Source: Pseudomonas sp. ADAK18
GTDB taxonomy: Bacteria; Pseudomonadota; Gammaproteobacteria; Pseudomonadales; Pseudomonadaceae
Reading direction: 5' to 3'
NCBI RefSeq assembly: GCF_012935695.1
Contig: NZ_CP052859.1
Location: 5,001,001-5,065,000, forward strand
Length of the DNA: 64,000 nucleotides
The position numbers and the translations under genes are program-made. Within the stretch, counting starts at the first letter, position 1. Every line of letters begins with the position of its first letter. Below are positions 1-9,600 of the stretch, piece by piece. The notes below the pieces were generated by a model that ran no database searches, was not told where the DNA came from, and worked only from the letters and a program-made list of their open reading frames with translations.

Positions 1-368
1 GCTATCAGATCGACGTCAGCGTCGTCACCCGCTTCCTGGCGGAACAATCGCAGCCCGACCAGAACCGTTTTGCCTTTGCCTACACAGTAACGGTGAAGAA
101 CAACGGTTCAGTGCCGGCCAAGTTGCTGTCACGTCACTGGGTCATCACCGACGGTGACGGCCATGTAGAAGAAGTACGCGGCGCCGGCGTCATTGGCCAG
201 CAGCCACTGATTGATACCGGTGCAAGCCATACCTACAGCAGCGGTACGGTGATGACTTCCAAGGTCGGCACCATGCAAGGCACTTATCAGATGAAAGCTA
301 CAGACGGCCAGCTCTTCGACGCCATCATTGCCCCCTTCCGCCTCGCGGTTCCCGGAGCCCTGCACTGA
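1..368 (+). CDS. apaG: ApaG protein, C-terminal part (5' end outside window)
   Basis: The reading frame is open from base 3 and runs to a TGA at 366-368, so the N-terminus lies outside the window. About 121 residues are visible, nearly a full ApaG (about 126 aa). The protein has the beta-rich ApaG fold, with the motif [14 protein letters not shown] and the late [10 protein letters not shown] and FRLAVPGAL segments. ApaG is a small fibronectin-type domain protein of unclear biochemical role, classically linked to cobalt/magnesium phenotypes. The stop codon overlaps the apaH start (TGATG), indicating translational coupling and the usual apaG-apaH order. Confidence 0.93.
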   Translation, partial: YQIDVSVVTRFLAEQSQPDQNRFAFAYTVTVKNNGSVPAKLLSRHWVITDGDGHVEEVRGAGVIGQQPLIDTGASHTYSSGTVMTSKVGTMQGTYQMKATDGQLFDAIIAPFRLAVPGALH

Positions 369-1219
369 TGGCGACCTACGCTGTTGGCGACCTGCAAGGC
401 TGCCTGGAGCCGCTCAAGTGCCTGCTTGAACGCGTGGCCTTTGACCCGACGAAGGATCGCCTGTGGCTGGTGGGCGACTTGGTCAACCGCGGCCCGCAAT
501 CCCTTGAGACTCTGCGCTTCCTTTATGGCATGCGTGATTCGCTGGTCTGCGTGCTGGGCAACCATGACCTGCACCTGCTGGCCGCCGGCAATAACATCGA
601 GCGTCTGAAAAAAGGCGATACCCTGCGGGAAATCCTCGAGGCACCGGATCGAGCCGAGTTGCTGGACTGGTTGCGCCGGCAAAAAATCATGCATTACGAC
701 GAGAGCCGCAACATCGCCTTGGTGCATGCCGGCATTCCACCCCAGTGGACGCTGAAAAAAGCACTCAAATGCGCGAATGAAGTCGAAGCTGTCCTGGCCG
801 ATGACAACCTGTTCACGACCTACCTTGACGGCATGTACGGCAACGAGCCGGTGAAGTGGGACAACGAGCTCACTGGCATCGCACGCCTGCGGGTCATCAC
901 CAACTACTTTACCCGCATGCGTTTTTGCACCACCGAAGGCAAACTCGACCTCAAGAGCAAGGAAGGCGCCGATGCCGCGCTACCCGGCTACAAGCCCTGG
1001 TTCAGCCACAAGGACCGCAAGACCCGTGACACGAAGATCATCTTCGGCCACTGGGCTGCCCTTGAAGGCAAATGCGACGAGCCCGGCGTATTCGCCCTCG
1101 ATACCGGCTGCGTCTGGGGCGGCACCATGACCCTGATGAACATCGACACCGGCGAGCGCCTGAGCTGCCAGTGCGACACCCCCATTTGCGAACCACTGCA
1201 GGCCACGGCAAAGCGCTAG
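368..1219 (+). CDS. apaH: Diadenosine tetraphosphatase (symmetrical Ap4A hydrolase) ApaH
   Basis: This 283-aa metallophosphoesterase has the family signatures in order: GDLQG (residues 7-11), GDLVNRG (36-42) and GNHD (64-67), which carry metal-binding Asp, Asn and His residues. The family hydrolyses Ap4A to two ADP in the cytoplasm, lowering alarmone-like dinucleotide levels and affecting the Np4 caps of RNA. The start overlaps the apaG stop by one base, and glpE follows 33 bp downstream, so the three genes look co-transcribed. The length is typical of the family (about 280 aa). Confidence 0.95.
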   Translation: MATYAVGDLQGCLEPLKCLLERVAFDPTKDRLWLVGDLVNRGPQSLETLRFLYGMRDSLVCVLGNHDLHLLAAGNNIERLKKGDTLREILEAPDRAELLDWLRRQKIMHYDESRNIALVHAGIPPQWTLKKALKCANEVEAVLADDNLFTTYLDGMYGNEPVKWDNELTGIARLRVITNYFTRMRFCTTEGKLDLKSKEGADAALPGYKPWFSHKDRKTRDTKIIFGHWAALEGKCDEPGVFALDTGCVWGGTMTLMNIDTGERLSCQCDTPICEPLQATAKR

Positions 1220-1252
1220 ACCGCGCCGTCCTGAAGGCCCAAGGAGCCCACC

Positions 1253-1582
1253 ATGAGCGAATTCAAACGTATCCCTCCCGAACAAGCCCAAGCCCTGCGC
1301 GAACAAGGCGCTGTGGTTGTCGACATCCGCGACCAGCCGACCTACATCGCCGGCCATATCAGTGGCGCCCAGCATCTGGATAACCACAACATCGCCGATT
1401 TCATCCGCGTTGCCGACCTCGATGCGCCAGTGATCGTGGCCTGCTACCACGGCAACTCCAGCCAAAGTGCAGCAGCGTATCTGGTCAGCCAGGGCTTCTC
1501 CGACGTCTATAGCCTGGACGGCGGCTTCGAGCTGTGGCGTACGACTTATCCGGCAGAAATCTCCGAAGGCAAATCGGAATAA
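1253..1582 (+). CDS. glpE: Thiosulfate sulfurtransferase GlpE (single-domain rhodanese)
   Basis: This 109-aa single rhodanese domain has the catalytic Cys64 in the loop ACYHGNSSQ and the usual upstream VVDIRD and GHISGAQH motifs. GlpE transfers sulfane sulfur from thiosulfate to cyanide or thiol acceptors in the cytosol. A purine-rich ribosome site (AAGGAG) lies about 8 bases before the ATG. Here it follows apaH rather than glp genes, which as I recall is normal for Pseudomonas. Length and motif agree closely with the E. coli enzyme. Confidence 0.92.
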   Translation: MSEFKRIPPEQAQALREQGAVVVDIRDQPTYIAGHISGAQHLDNHNIADFIRVADLDAPVIVACYHGNSSQSAAAYLVSQGFSDVYSLDGGFELWRTTYPAEISEGKSE

Positions 1583-1867
1583 TTTTTTTCACACCCCGCT
1601 ATCCCGCGTGATGCTTGGGCTAGCGCCGTTTCTGACGAACGGTGCGCCCAAACAAATTACGTATCGCACCTTGAACTCCCGGATTCCGAACTATCCTTAA
1701 GCCCAGGCCATCCAAAACAGGGGAGAGCCGGTACACCGGCGTGCGGGTCATCGGTAACGTTTCAGGGTGTTCTGGGGGGAAAACAGCCGTTGGTGTCCAC
1801 CAATGACTGCCAGCATCGACTGATTGATCCTGCGTCGACTCCACGTATCGAGCGAGGTGACGACGTC

Positions 1868-3790
1868 ATGAGTATCTTTAGCCACTTCCAACAACGCTTC
1901 GAGTCCACCCGCCAGGAAGAACTCACGCTTGCTGAGTACCTCGATCTGTGCAAAAAGGACCGCAGCGCCTACGCGTCTGCCGCCGAGCGCCTGCTACTTG
2001 CGATTGGTGAGCCGGAGCTTGTGGACACCGCAGCCAATTCGCGCTTGTCGCGCATCTTTTCCAACAAGGTGATCCGCCGCTATCCGGCCTTTGAAGACTT
2101 CCACGGAATGGAAGAATGCATTGACCAGATCGTCTCCTACTTCCGCCACGCTGCCCAAGGCCTGGAAGAGAAGAAACAGATCCTTTACCTGCTCGGCCCC
2201 GTCGGCGGTGGTAAATCGTCCCTGGCCGAAAAACTCAAACAACTGATCGAGAAGGTGCCCTTCTACGCCATCAAGGGCTCACCGGTCTTCGAATCACCTT
2301 TGGGGCTGTTCAACGCCACGGAAGATGGCGCGATCCTCGAAGAAGACTTCGGCATCCCAAGACGCTACCTCAACACCATCATGTCGCCGTGGGCTACCAA
2401 GCGCCTGGCAGAGTTCGGCGGCGATATCAGCCAGTTCCGCGTGGTGAAACTCTATCCGTCGATCCTCAACCAGATCGCCGTGGCCAAGACCGAACCCGGT
2501 GACGAGAACAACCAGGACATCTCGGCGCTGGTGGGTAAGGTCGATATCCGCAAACTGGAAGAATTCCCACAGAACGACGCCGATGCCTACAGCTACTCGG
2601 GCGCACTGTGCCGCGCGAACCAGGGCCTGATGGAGTTTGTCGAGATGTTCAAGGCACCAATAAAGGTGCTGCACCCACTGCTGACCGCCACCCAGGAAGG
2701 TAACTACAACAGCACCGAAGGCTTGGGGGCGATTCCGTTTACCGGGATCCTGCTGGCTCACTCCAACGAATCTGAATGGCACACCTTCCGCAACAACAAG
2801 AACAACGAAGCGTTCATCGACCGGATCTACATCGTCAAGGTGCCGTACTGCCTGCGAGTCAGCGATGAAATCAAGATTTACGACAAACTGCTGTTCAACA
2901 GCTCGCTGGCCAAGGCCCACTGCGCGCCTGACACCTTGAAAATGCTCGCCCAGTTCACCGTCCTATCGCGCCTCAAGGAGCCGGAAAACTCCAACATCTA
3001 CTCGAAAATGCGCGTGTATGACGGGGAAAACCTTAAGGACACCGATCCCAAGGCCAAGTCGATCCAGGAATACCGCGACACGGCGGGTGTCGATGAGGGC
3101 ATGAACGGCCTGTCGACGCGCTTTGCCTTCAAGATCCTCTCCAAAGTCTTCAACTTCGACCCCCACGAAATCGCGGCCAACCCGGTGCACCTGCTGTACG
3201 TGCTCGAACAGCAGATCGAACAGGAGCAGTTCCAGGCCGAAACCCGCGAGCGCTACCTGCGCTTCCTCAAGGAATACCTGGCGCCGCGCTATATCGAGTT
3301 CATCGGCAAGGAAATCCAGACCGCCTACCTGGAGTCCTACAGCGAATACGGCCAGAACATCTTCGACCGCTACGTGCTGTACGCCGACTTCTGGATTCAG
3401 GACCAGGAATACCGCGACCCGGAAACCGGCGAAATCCTCAACCGCGTGGCCCTCAACGAGGAACTGGAAAAAATCGAAAAACCCGCAGGCATCAGTAATC
3501 CGAAGGATTTCCGCAACGAAATCGTCAACTTCGTGCTGCGCGCCCGGGCCAACAACAACGGCAAGAACCCCACCTGGCTCAGCTACGAGAAGCTGCGGGT
3601 GGTTATCGAGAAGAAAATGTTCTCCAACACCGAGGATCTGCTGCCGGTCATCAGCTTCAACGCCAAGGCCAGTAAGGAGGACCAGCAAAAACACAACGAC
3701 TTCGTCACCCGAATGGTCGAGCGTGGCTACACAGACAAACAGGTACGGTTGCTCTCCGAGTGGTACCTGCGGGTCCGCAAATCGCAGTAA
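1868..3790 (+). CDS. prkA: PrkA family serine protein kinase (YeaG-like)
   Basis: The 640-aa protein begins MSIFSHFQQRFE. The ATG at 1868 has a GAGGTGA ribosome site about 8 bases upstream; an in-frame upstream extension to 1790 is unlikely. An AAA-type module with Walker A GPVGGGKSS lies near residues 108-117, followed by the C-terminal kinase-like domain. In enterobacteria YeaG works with YeaH and YcgB in nitrogen-starvation and stationary-phase stress. The same trio is preserved here: DUF444 and SpoVR genes follow on the same strand. The length matches the family (about 640 aa). The exact phosphorylation target is unknown. Confidence 0.93.
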   Translation: MSIFSHFQQRFESTRQEELTLAEYLDLCKKDRSAYASAAERLLLAIGEPELVDTAANSRLSRIFSNKVIRRYPAFEDFHGMEECIDQIVSYFRHAAQGLEEKKQILYLLGPVGGGKSSLAEKLKQLIEKVPFYAIKGSPVFESPLGLFNATEDGAILEEDFGIPRRYLNTIMSPWATKRLAEFGGDISQFRVVKLYPSILNQIAVAKTEPGDENNQDISALVGKVDIRKLEEFPQNDADAYSYSGALCRANQGLMEFVEMFKAPIKVLHPLLTATQEGNYNSTEGLGAIPFTGILLAHSNESEWHTFRNNKNNEAFIDRIYIVKVPYCLRVSDEIKIYDKLLFNSSLAKAHCAPDTLKMLAQFTVLSRLKEPENSNIYSKMRVYDGENLKDTDPKAKSIQEYRDTAGVDEGMNGLSTRFAFKILSKVFNFDPHEIAANPVHLLYVLEQQIEQEQFQAETRERYLRFLKEYLAPRYIEFIGKEIQTAYLESYSEYGQNIFDRYVLYADFWIQDQEYRDPETGEILNRVALNEELEKIEKPAGISNPKDFRNEIVNFVLRARANNNGKNPTWLSYEKLRVVIEKKMFSNTEDLLPVISFNAKASKEDQQKHNDFVTRMVERGYTDKQVRLLSEWYLRVRKSQ

Positions 3791-3821
3791 GGCAGCGACG
3801 AGCGCAAGGCTACCCGCTTGC

Positions 3822-3841
3822 GGTGCGCCCACGGGCGCACC
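3822..3841 (+). other. GC-rich hairpin between prkA and the DUF444 gene
   Basis: A perfect 9-bp stem (3822-3830 with 3833-3841) has a two-base loop. It lacks a T-tract, so it looks more like an mRNA-stabilising or processing hairpin within the prkA-yeaH-ycgB transcript than a terminator. Just downstream (about 3870-3912) are degenerate copies of AGCTTG/AAGCTT-type words, ending at the ribosome site of the next gene. Confidence 0.4.
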
Positions 3842-3927
3842 CGGAGGCCGGCAAACTGACCGCTTGTCTTTAAGCTTCCAGCTTGCGGCTTGAAGCTTGT
3901 AACTTGAAGCTGCCCGGAGGGCTCCCT

Positions 3928-5199
3928 ATGAGCTATGTGATCGACCGACGTCTCAATGGCAAGAACAAGAGCACGGTAAACCGCCAGCGTTTCCTGCGGC
4001 GTTACCGTGACCACATCAAAAAGGCCGTCGAAGAGGCCGTCAGTCGCCGCTCCATCACTGACATGGAGCATGGCGAACAGATCAGCATTCCCGGACGCGA
4101 CATCGATGAGCCAGTGTTGCACCACGGTCGCGGCGGTAAACAGACCGTCGTTCATCCGGGAAACAAGGAATTCACCACCGGCGAACATATCCAGCGCCCT
4201 CAAGGCGGCGCTGGCGGTAAAGGACCAGGCAAGGCCGGTAACTCCGGCGAAGGCATGGATGAGTTCGTCTTCCAGATCACCCAGGAAGAATTCCTCGAAT
4301 TCATGTTCGAGGACCTGGAGCTGCCCAACCTGGTCAAGCGCAATCTGACCGGCACCGACACCTTCAAGACCGTGCGCGCCGGGATCAGCAACGAAGGCAA
4401 CCCGTCACGGATCAACATCATCCGCACCCTGCGCTCGGCCCATGCCCGGCGCATCGCCCTGTCTGGCAGCAGCCGTGCCAAGCTGAGGGAGGCGAAAGAG
4501 GAGTTGGAACGGTTAAAACGCGAAGAACCAGACAACTTCGGCGATATCCAGGAAACCGAGGCGGAAATAGCCAAGCTCAGTGCACGGATTCATCGCGTCC
4601 CGTTCCTCGACACCTTCGACTTGAAATACAACCTGCTGGTCAAGCAACCCAACCCGAGCTCCAAGGCGGTAATGTTCTGCCTGATGGACGTTTCCGGCTC
4701 CATGACCCAGGCCACCAAGGACATCGCCAAGCGCTTCTTCATCCTGCTGTACCTGTTTCTCAAGCGTAACTACGACAAGATTGACGTGGTCTTCATCCGC
4801 CACCACACCAGCGCCCGGGAAGTCGACGAAGAGGAGTTTTTTTACTCACGGGAAACTGGCGGCACCATTGTTTCCAGCGCTTTGAAATTGATGCAAGAGA
4901 TCATGGCCGAACGTTATCCGGCCAACGAATGGAACATCTACGCCGCCCAGGCCTCCGACGGTGACAACTGGAACGACGACTCGCCCATCTGCCGCGACAT
5001 CCTGATCAACCAGATCATGCCCTTCGTGCAGTACTACACTTATGTGGAGATTACCCCCCGCGAGCACCAGGCCCTGTGGTTCGAATACGAGCGTATCAGC
5101 GAAGCATTCGCTGACACCTTCGCCCAGCAACAACTGGTCTCGGCCGGCGATATCTATCCGGTCTTCCGTGAACTCTTCCAGCGCAGGTTAGTGACATGA
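3928..5199 (+). CDS. yeaH: DUF444 / YeaH family protein (vWA-like)
   Basis: This 423-aa protein begins [11 protein letters not shown]. The ATG at 3928 is chosen because GGAGG lies 7 bases upstream; a longer frame from 3883 has no such site. A MIDAS-like motif DVSGSM near residue 253 points to a von Willebrand A-type domain that may bind metal and partner proteins. The N-terminal half is highly basic and glycine-rich. Its stop overlaps the SpoVR start (ATGA), so the two are translationally coupled. E. coli YeaH is co-expressed with the kinase YeaG, and a shared stress role is inferred. The molecular function is unknown. Confidence 0.92.
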   Translation: MSYVIDRRLNGKNKSTVNRQRFLRRYRDHIKKAVEEAVSRRSITDMEHGEQISIPGRDIDEPVLHHGRGGKQTVVHPGNKEFTTGEHIQRPQGGAGGKGPGKAGNSGEGMDEFVFQITQEEFLEFMFEDLELPNLVKRNLTGTDTFKTVRAGISNEGNPSRINIIRTLRSAHARRIALSGSSRAKLREAKEELERLKREEPDNFGDIQETEAEIAKLSARIHRVPFLDTFDLKYNLLVKQPNPSSKAVMFCLMDVSGSMTQATKDIAKRFFILLYLFLKRNYDKIDVVFIRHHTSAREVDEEEFFYSRETGGTIVSSALKLMQEIMAERYPANEWNIYAAQASDGDNWNDDSPICRDILINQIMPFVQYYTYVEITPREHQALWFEYERISEAFADTFAQQQLVSAGDIYPVFRELFQRRLVT

Positions 5200-6758
5200 C
5201 CGCCAAAGAGCATAAGCGCCAACCCATTTCCACGGGGTCCGAATGGACCTTCGAACTGATCCAGGCCTATGACCGGGAAATCAGCCGTATCGCGGCCGGT
5301 TATGCCTTGGACACCTACCCCAACCAGATCGAAGTGATCACCGCCGAACAGATGATGGACGCCTATGCGTCCGTGGGCATGCCCCTGGGCTATCACCACT
5401 GGTCCTACGGCAAACACTTCCTTAGCACTGAAAAGTCCTACACCCGTGGACAGATGGGCCTGGCCTACGAAATCGTCATCAACTCAGACCCGTGCATCGC
5501 CTACCTGATGGAAGAAAACACCATCTGCATGCAGGCGCTGGTGGTGGCCCATGCATGCTATGGGCATAACAGCTTTTTCAAGGGTAACTACCTGTTCCGC
5601 ACCTGGACGGATGCCAGCTCGATCATTGATTACCTGGTGTTCGCCAAGCAGTACATCATGCAATGCGAGGAGCGCCACGGGATCGACGCTGTGGAAGACC
5701 TGCTGGACTCCTGCCACGCCCTGATGAACTACGGAGTCGATCGCTACAAGCGCCCTTACCCTATCTCCGCCGAGGAAGAACGGCTGCGCCAGAAGGATCG
5801 CGAAGAACATCTGCAAAAGCAGATCAACGACCTGTGGCGCACCATTCCCAAGCGCGCCGGCAAGAACAGCGATAAGGACAATGCGCGCTTCCCTGTCGAA
5901 CCCCAGGAAAACATCCTGTACTTCCTCGAAAAACACGCACCACTGCTAGAGCCCTGGCAGCGGGAAATCGTGCGAATCGTGCGCAAGATCGCCCAGTATT
6001 TTTACCCACAGCGCCAGACCCAAGTGATGAACGAAGGCTGGGCAACGTTCTGGCACTACACGCTGATGAACGACCTGTACGACGAAGGCCTGGTAACCGA
6101 CGGCTTCATGATGGAGTTCCTGACGTCCCACACCAGCGTGGTCTTCCAACCCGGATTCGACAGCCCCCATTACAGCGGCATCAATCCTTATGCCCTAGGC
6201 TTTGCCATGTATCGGGACATCCGTCGCATGTGCGAACACCCCACCGACGAGGACCGCCACTGGTTCCCGGACATCGCTGGCAGCGACTGGTTGTCGACCA
6301 TCAAGTTCGCCATGAGCAGCTTCAAGGACGAAAGCTTCATCCTGCAGTATCTGTCACCCCAGGTGATTCGCGACCTCAAGCTGTTCAGCATCATGGATGA
6401 CGACCTCAAGGACGATCTCCTGGTACCGGCCATTCATGACGAACCGGGCTACCGTACCATCCGCGAAACCCTGGCTGCACAGTACAACCTGGGCAACCGC
6501 GAACCCAACGTGCAGATCTACAGCATCGACGTGCGCGGGGATCGCTCTCTGACCTTGCGCCACCAACAACACGACCGCAAACCGCTGGGCGAGTCCACTG
6601 ACGAGGTCCTCAAGCACCTGCATCGGCTGTGGGGGTTCGATATCCATCTGGAGACGCTGCAAGGCGACCAGATTATGAAAACCCATCATGTGCCGCCCCG
6701 TAACGAGCACAGCGATAACGATTACGGCCGCCTGGACCTGGCCGTCGTGCATCTCTGA
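5196..6758 (+). CDS. ycgB: SpoVR family protein (YcgB-like)
   Basis: This 520-aa SpoVR-family protein begins [10 protein letters not shown] and overlaps the preceding gene by four bases (ATGA). The family is named after a Bacillus cortex-formation gene but is widespread in non-sporulating proteobacteria, where it travels with prkA and yeaH as seen here. The sequence has conserved tracts such as [20 protein letters not shown] and [12 protein letters not shown], rich in acidic and His residues that suggest metal binding. No membrane segments are visible. A terminator-like stem follows immediately (6769-6820). The biochemical role is unknown; a stress role is inferred from linkage. Confidence 0.93.
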   Translation: MTAKEHKRQPISTGSEWTFELIQAYDREISRIAAGYALDTYPNQIEVITAEQMMDAYASVGMPLGYHHWSYGKHFLSTEKSYTRGQMGLAYEIVINSDPCIAYLMEENTICMQALVVAHACYGHNSFFKGNYLFRTWTDASSIIDYLVFAKQYIMQCEERHGIDAVEDLLDSCHALMNYGVDRYKRPYPISAEEERLRQKDREEHLQKQINDLWRTIPKRAGKNSDKDNARFPVEPQENILYFLEKHAPLLEPWQREIVRIVRKIAQYFYPQRQTQVMNEGWATFWHYTLMNDLYDEGLVTDGFMMEFLTSHTSVVFQPGFDSPHYSGINPYALGFAMYRDIRRMCEHPTDEDRHWFPDIAGSDWLSTIKFAMSSFKDESFILQYLSPQVIRDLKLFSIMDDDLKDDLLVPAIHDEPGYRTIRETLAAQYNLGNREPNVQIYSIDVRGDRSLTLRHQQHDRKPLGESTDEVLKHLHRLWGFDIHLETLQGDQIMKTHHVPPRNEHSDNDYGRLDLAVVHL

Positions 6759-6768
6759 AACGGCAAAG

Positions 6769-6820
6769 CCTCCATTGGCGAGGCGCAGGCGTTATCCTGT
6801 GCCGCTAATGGAGGTTTTTT
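6769..6820 (+). terminator. Terminator of the prkA operon overlapping the cca ribosome-binding site
   Basis: CCTCCATT at 6769-6776 pairs with AATGGAGG at 6807-6814, followed by six T residues (6815-6820). Inside the loop is a second 8-bp stem, GGCGCAGG with CCTGTGCC (one G-U pair). The 3' arm contains the GGAGG Shine-Dalgarno of cca, whose ATG is at 6822. The same bases can therefore terminate the upstream operon and hide the cca ribosome site in read-through RNA. Confidence 0.65.
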
Positions 6821-6821
6821 C

Positions 6822-8051
6822 ATGCAAATCTACAAAGTCGGTGGTGCGGTGCGTGACCGCCTGCTGGGTATACCCGTTACCGATATCGACCGTGTCGTCG
6901 TCGGCGCCACTACTGAAGAAATGCTCGCCCAAGGCTTTAAGCCGGTGGGCTCTGACTTTCCCGTATTCCTGGACCCGAAGAATGGCGACGAGTATGCCCT
7001 CGCCCGTACCGAGCGCAAGAGCGGCCGGGGTTACGGTGGCTTTGTCTTTCACGCCAGCCCCGAAGTCACCCTCGAAGAAGACCTGATCCGTCGTGACCTG
7101 ACCATCAACGCCATGGCCGAAGATGACGACGGCAACTTGACCGACCCGTATCACGGCCAGCGCGACCTGCAAGCTCGCATTCTGCGCCATGTTTCCCCGG
7201 CGTTTGCCGAAGATCCCCTCCGAGTCTTACGCGTCGCCCGCTTTGCCGCCCGCTACGCCGGCCTGGGTTTCACTGTGGCGCCCGAGACCCTTGAATTGAT
7301 GCGCCAACTCAGCAATTGCGGCGAGCTGGAAGCGTTGACGCCGGAACGCAGCTGGAAGGAAATTTCCCGGGCACTGATGGAGGATCAACCTCAGGTGTTT
7401 ATTCAGGTACTGCGGGACTGCGACGCACTGAAAACCCTAATGCCGGAAGTGGACGCTCTGTTTGGCGTACCGCAACCTGAAGCTCATCACCCTGAGATCG
7501 ATACCGGAGTCCACACCCTGAGCGTCCTGGAACAGGCCGCGCGCCACGCTCAACCCTTGACCGTGCGCTGGGCTTGCCTGCTTCACGACTTGGGGAAAGG
7601 CCTGACGCCTGTGGATAAGTTGCCGCAGCATATTGCCCACGAACATAGAGGCTTGCGGCTGATCAAGGCGGTCAATGAGCGCTTCAAGGTGCCGAGGGAT
7701 TGCCAGGAACTGGCGCTGCTAGTGGGCGAGTACCACACCCATGGTCATCGGGCGTTGGAGCTGAAGCCCTCGACTTTGCTGGAGTTGCTGCAAAGTTTTG
7801 ACGTCTATCGTCGTCCGCAGCGCTTTGAAGAATTTGTGGTGGCGTGCGAAATGGACGCTCGCGGCCGCAAAGGCTTTGAGCAGAGAAGTTATCCACAGGC
7901 AGATTATTTGCGCGGCGCGGCACTGGCAGCACGAGGCGTTGCCGTTGCACCGTTACTGGAGCAGGGTTTCCAGGGCCCGGAACTGGGCGAGGCGCTCAAG
8001 CGCGAACGGCTTAAGGCGTTGAAAGCCTACAAAGAGCAAAGGCCTCTGTAG
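6822..8051 (+). CDS. cca: Multifunctional CCA-adding enzyme (tRNA nucleotidyltransferase with HD domain)
   Basis: This 409-aa protein has the class II nucleotidyltransferase head with GGAVRD (residues 7-12), the acidic motif [25 protein letters not shown] (about 89-97), and a C-terminal HD phosphohydrolase motif LLHDLGKG (about 250-257). It adds or repairs the 3' CCA of tRNA. The HD domain supplies the phosphatase/phosphodiesterase activities known for the gamma-proteobacterial bifunctional enzyme. The start is fixed by GGAGG 7 bases upstream, embedded in the preceding operon's terminator. The gene converges on folK with only 9 bp between. Confidence 0.96.
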   Translation: MQIYKVGGAVRDRLLGIPVTDIDRVVVGATTEEMLAQGFKPVGSDFPVFLDPKNGDEYALARTERKSGRGYGGFVFHASPEVTLEEDLIRRDLTINAMAEDDDGNLTDPYHGQRDLQARILRHVSPAFAEDPLRVLRVARFAARYAGLGFTVAPETLELMRQLSNCGELEALTPERSWKEISRALMEDQPQVFIQVLRDCDALKTLMPEVDALFGVPQPEAHHPEIDTGVHTLSVLEQAARHAQPLTVRWACLLHDLGKGLTPVDKLPQHIAHEHRGLRLIKAVNERFKVPRDCQELALLVGEYHTHGHRALELKPSTLLELLQSFDVYRRPQRFEEFVVACEMDARGRKGFEQRSYPQADYLRGAALAARGVAVAPLLEQGFQGPELGEALKRERLKALKAYKEQRPL

Positions 8052-8060
8052 GCAACACCG

Positions 8061-8579
8061 CTACAACAGGCTATCAGGCGTCAGTTGCTGCTTTCGCCAT
8101 TCAAACGCGACTGGCGCCAATACCTGATCGATTTGCGCATCCCGCCACAGCGAGGCGAACGTCTTGCCCACTTCAGAGTGCACGCGATCCGGCGCCATCA
8201 GCGACAACGGCCACAGCACAAAGGCGTTTTTCAAGATCTCTGCCCGAGGCAAGATCAGGCCGTCAAAGTTACCCACCAACTCGCCATACAGCAGCACGTC
8301 GATATCCAGCGGCAAACCTTTGCGGTCCGGCGCATAGCGACCATTGTCGGCCTCGATGAATTTCAGTCGGCGATCCAACTCCATCAACGGCAAATCGGTA
8401 TACGCCGATACCACCAGATTGAAGAATGGCCCGCTTTTGATGCCCACCGGCTGGCTTTCGAATACCGCCGAACAGCGCACATCCGTCAAAAATCCCGCCA
8501 ACGCATCAAGGCCGGCGCGTAAATGGGGCTCGCGCTCGATGTTGCTGCCAAGACCAAGGTAAACCTGAGTTAGCGACAT
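8061..8579 (-). CDS. folK: 2-amino-4-hydroxy-6-hydroxymethyldihydropteridine pyrophosphokinase
   Basis: This 172-aa HPPK has the N-terminal YLGLGSNIE motif, the ESQPVG...FFNLV substrate loop, and the signature DRKGLPLDIDVLLYG with its catalytic Asp pair. It transfers pyrophosphate from ATP to 6-hydroxymethyl-dihydropterin in folate synthesis. Its start lies 10 bases inside the end of folB, so folB-folK form a coupled folate operon read leftward. Length and motifs are fully typical. Confidence 0.95.
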   Translation of the reverse strand: MSLTQVYLGLGSNIEREPHLRAGLDALAGFLTDVRCSAVFESQPVGIKSGPFFNLVVSAYTDLPLMELDRRLKFIEADNGRYAPDRKGLPLDIDVLLYGELVGNFDGLILPRAEILKNAFVLWPLSLMAPDRVHSEVGKTFASLWRDAQIDQVLAPVAFEWRKQQLTPDSLL

Positions 8580-8923
8580 CCGCGCTCGATCTCCACGCCC
8601 ACGCCCTTGGCAGCCGGGACGGCACCAGGCTTGGTCAGTTTGAGGTGCAGCCAGGGAATCTGGAACTCGCTCATCAGCACTTCAGCCAAGCGCTCGGCAA
8701 AGGTTTCCACCAGTTGGAACTGTGCCTGCTCGGCAAACGCCTGGATGCGCGCTGAAACACTGGCGTAATCCAGCGCCAGGGTCAGGTCGTCACCGGCCGC
8801 GGCCGGGCGGTTATCCCAGGCGAAGCTCAGATCCAGGCGCAGGCATTGCCGGATGCCGCGCTCCCAGTCGTAGGCCCCGATCACGGTGTCGACTTCCAGG
8901 CCTTCGATAAACACTCTGTCCAA
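8570..8923 (-). CDS. folB: Dihydroneopterin aldolase
   Basis: The 117-aa protein starts at a TTG (8923), giving (M)[21 protein letters not shown] sits just upstream at suitable spacing, and the length then equals the usual family size. An ATG at 8947 would add eight residues, CCGEEC-like, that do not look family-derived. FolB converts dihydroneopterin to hydroxymethyl-dihydropterin plus glycolaldehyde in the folate pathway. The glutamate in [10 protein letters not shown] and lysine in LKLTKPGAV are the expected active-site neighbours. It is divergent from plsY and coupled to folK. Confidence 0.92.
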   Translation of the reverse strand: MDRVFIEGLEVDTVIGAYDWERGIRQCLRLDLSFAWDNRPAAAGDDLTLALDYASVSARIQAFAEQAQFQLVETFAERLAEVLMSEFQIPWLHLKLTKPGAVPAAKGVGVEIERGCR

Positions 8924-8940
8924 GCACTCTTCTCCGCAGC

Positions 8941-8969
8941 ACGACAAGGGCGCAATGCCCCGTTAGAAT
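8941..8969 (+). promoter_or_regulatory. Candidate sigma-70 promoter for plsY
   Basis: A -35-like ACGACA (8941-8946) is separated by 17 bases from a -10-like TAGAAT (8964-8969), placing a start about 20 bases before the plsY ATG. Each hexamer deviates from consensus, so this is a prediction only. Confidence 0.35.
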
Positions 8970-8997
8970 CAGGGCGTCCTCGCCCGGAATAGTTAGC

Positions 8998-9567
8998 ATG
9001 TTTTGGTTACTGGCGACCCTCGCCTACCTGCTCGGCTCTCTGTCCTTCGCCATTTTGCTCAGCCGCCTGACGGGAAATCCCGATCCGCGAATGAGTGGCT
9101 CAGGCAATGCTGGCGCCACCAATATGTTGCGCCTGGCCGGCAAGAAGCTCGCCGTACTCACGCTGTTCGGCGACGTCTGCAAAGGCCTGCTGCCAGTGCT
9201 GATCGCTGATCTAGCGGGCCTTGCCCTGCAACAACAAGCCTGGATCGGCATCTGCGCGGTCCTCGGCCACCTGTTTCCCCTGTACTTTCGCTTTCGCGGT
9301 GGCAAGGGCGTCGCCACGGCGGCCGGCATGCTGCTGGGGATCTATCCCCCTGCGGCCCTGCTGGCCATTGCCGCCTGGCTGCTGACGTTCTACCTGACAC
9401 GCACCAGCTCCCTGGCCGCCTTGATTGCCACGCCACTTACCTTGCCATTACTGGCCTGGCAGGAATCAGCAGCGCTGGTCCCGATGAGCGTACTCACACT
9501 GCTGATCGTCTGGCGCCACCGCGGCAATTTACGCGACCTGTTTGCCGGGCGCGAACGGCATTTTTAA
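8998..9567 (+). CDS. plsY: Glycerol-3-phosphate acyltransferase PlsY
   Basis: This 189-aa integral membrane protein has five predicted hydrophobic spans. It carries the PlsY motifs [12 protein letters not shown] (about residues 35-46) and [12 protein letters not shown] (about 99-110). It acylates glycerol-3-phosphate using acyl-phosphate at the inner membrane, the first step of phospholipid synthesis in the PlsX/PlsY pathway. It is transcribed divergently from folB, and tsaD converges from the other side. The start ATG directly precedes a hydrophobic segment, as in the family. Confidence 0.95.
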   Translation: MFWLLATLAYLLGSLSFAILLSRLTGNPDPRMSGSGNAGATNMLRLAGKKLAVLTLFGDVCKGLLPVLIADLAGLALQQQAWIGICAVLGHLFPLYFRFRGGKGVATAAGMLLGIYPPAALLAIAAWLLTFYLTRTSSLAALIATPLTLPLLAWQESAALVPMSVLTLLIVWRHRGNLRDLFAGRERHF

Positions 9568-9600
9568 ATACACCCCAAGAACCCGGCTCATGTTCACTGA

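Noticed and set aside
2963..3832. 289-codon minus-strand open frame
   Set aside because: It is antisense to prkA with low-complexity composition and no ribosome site.
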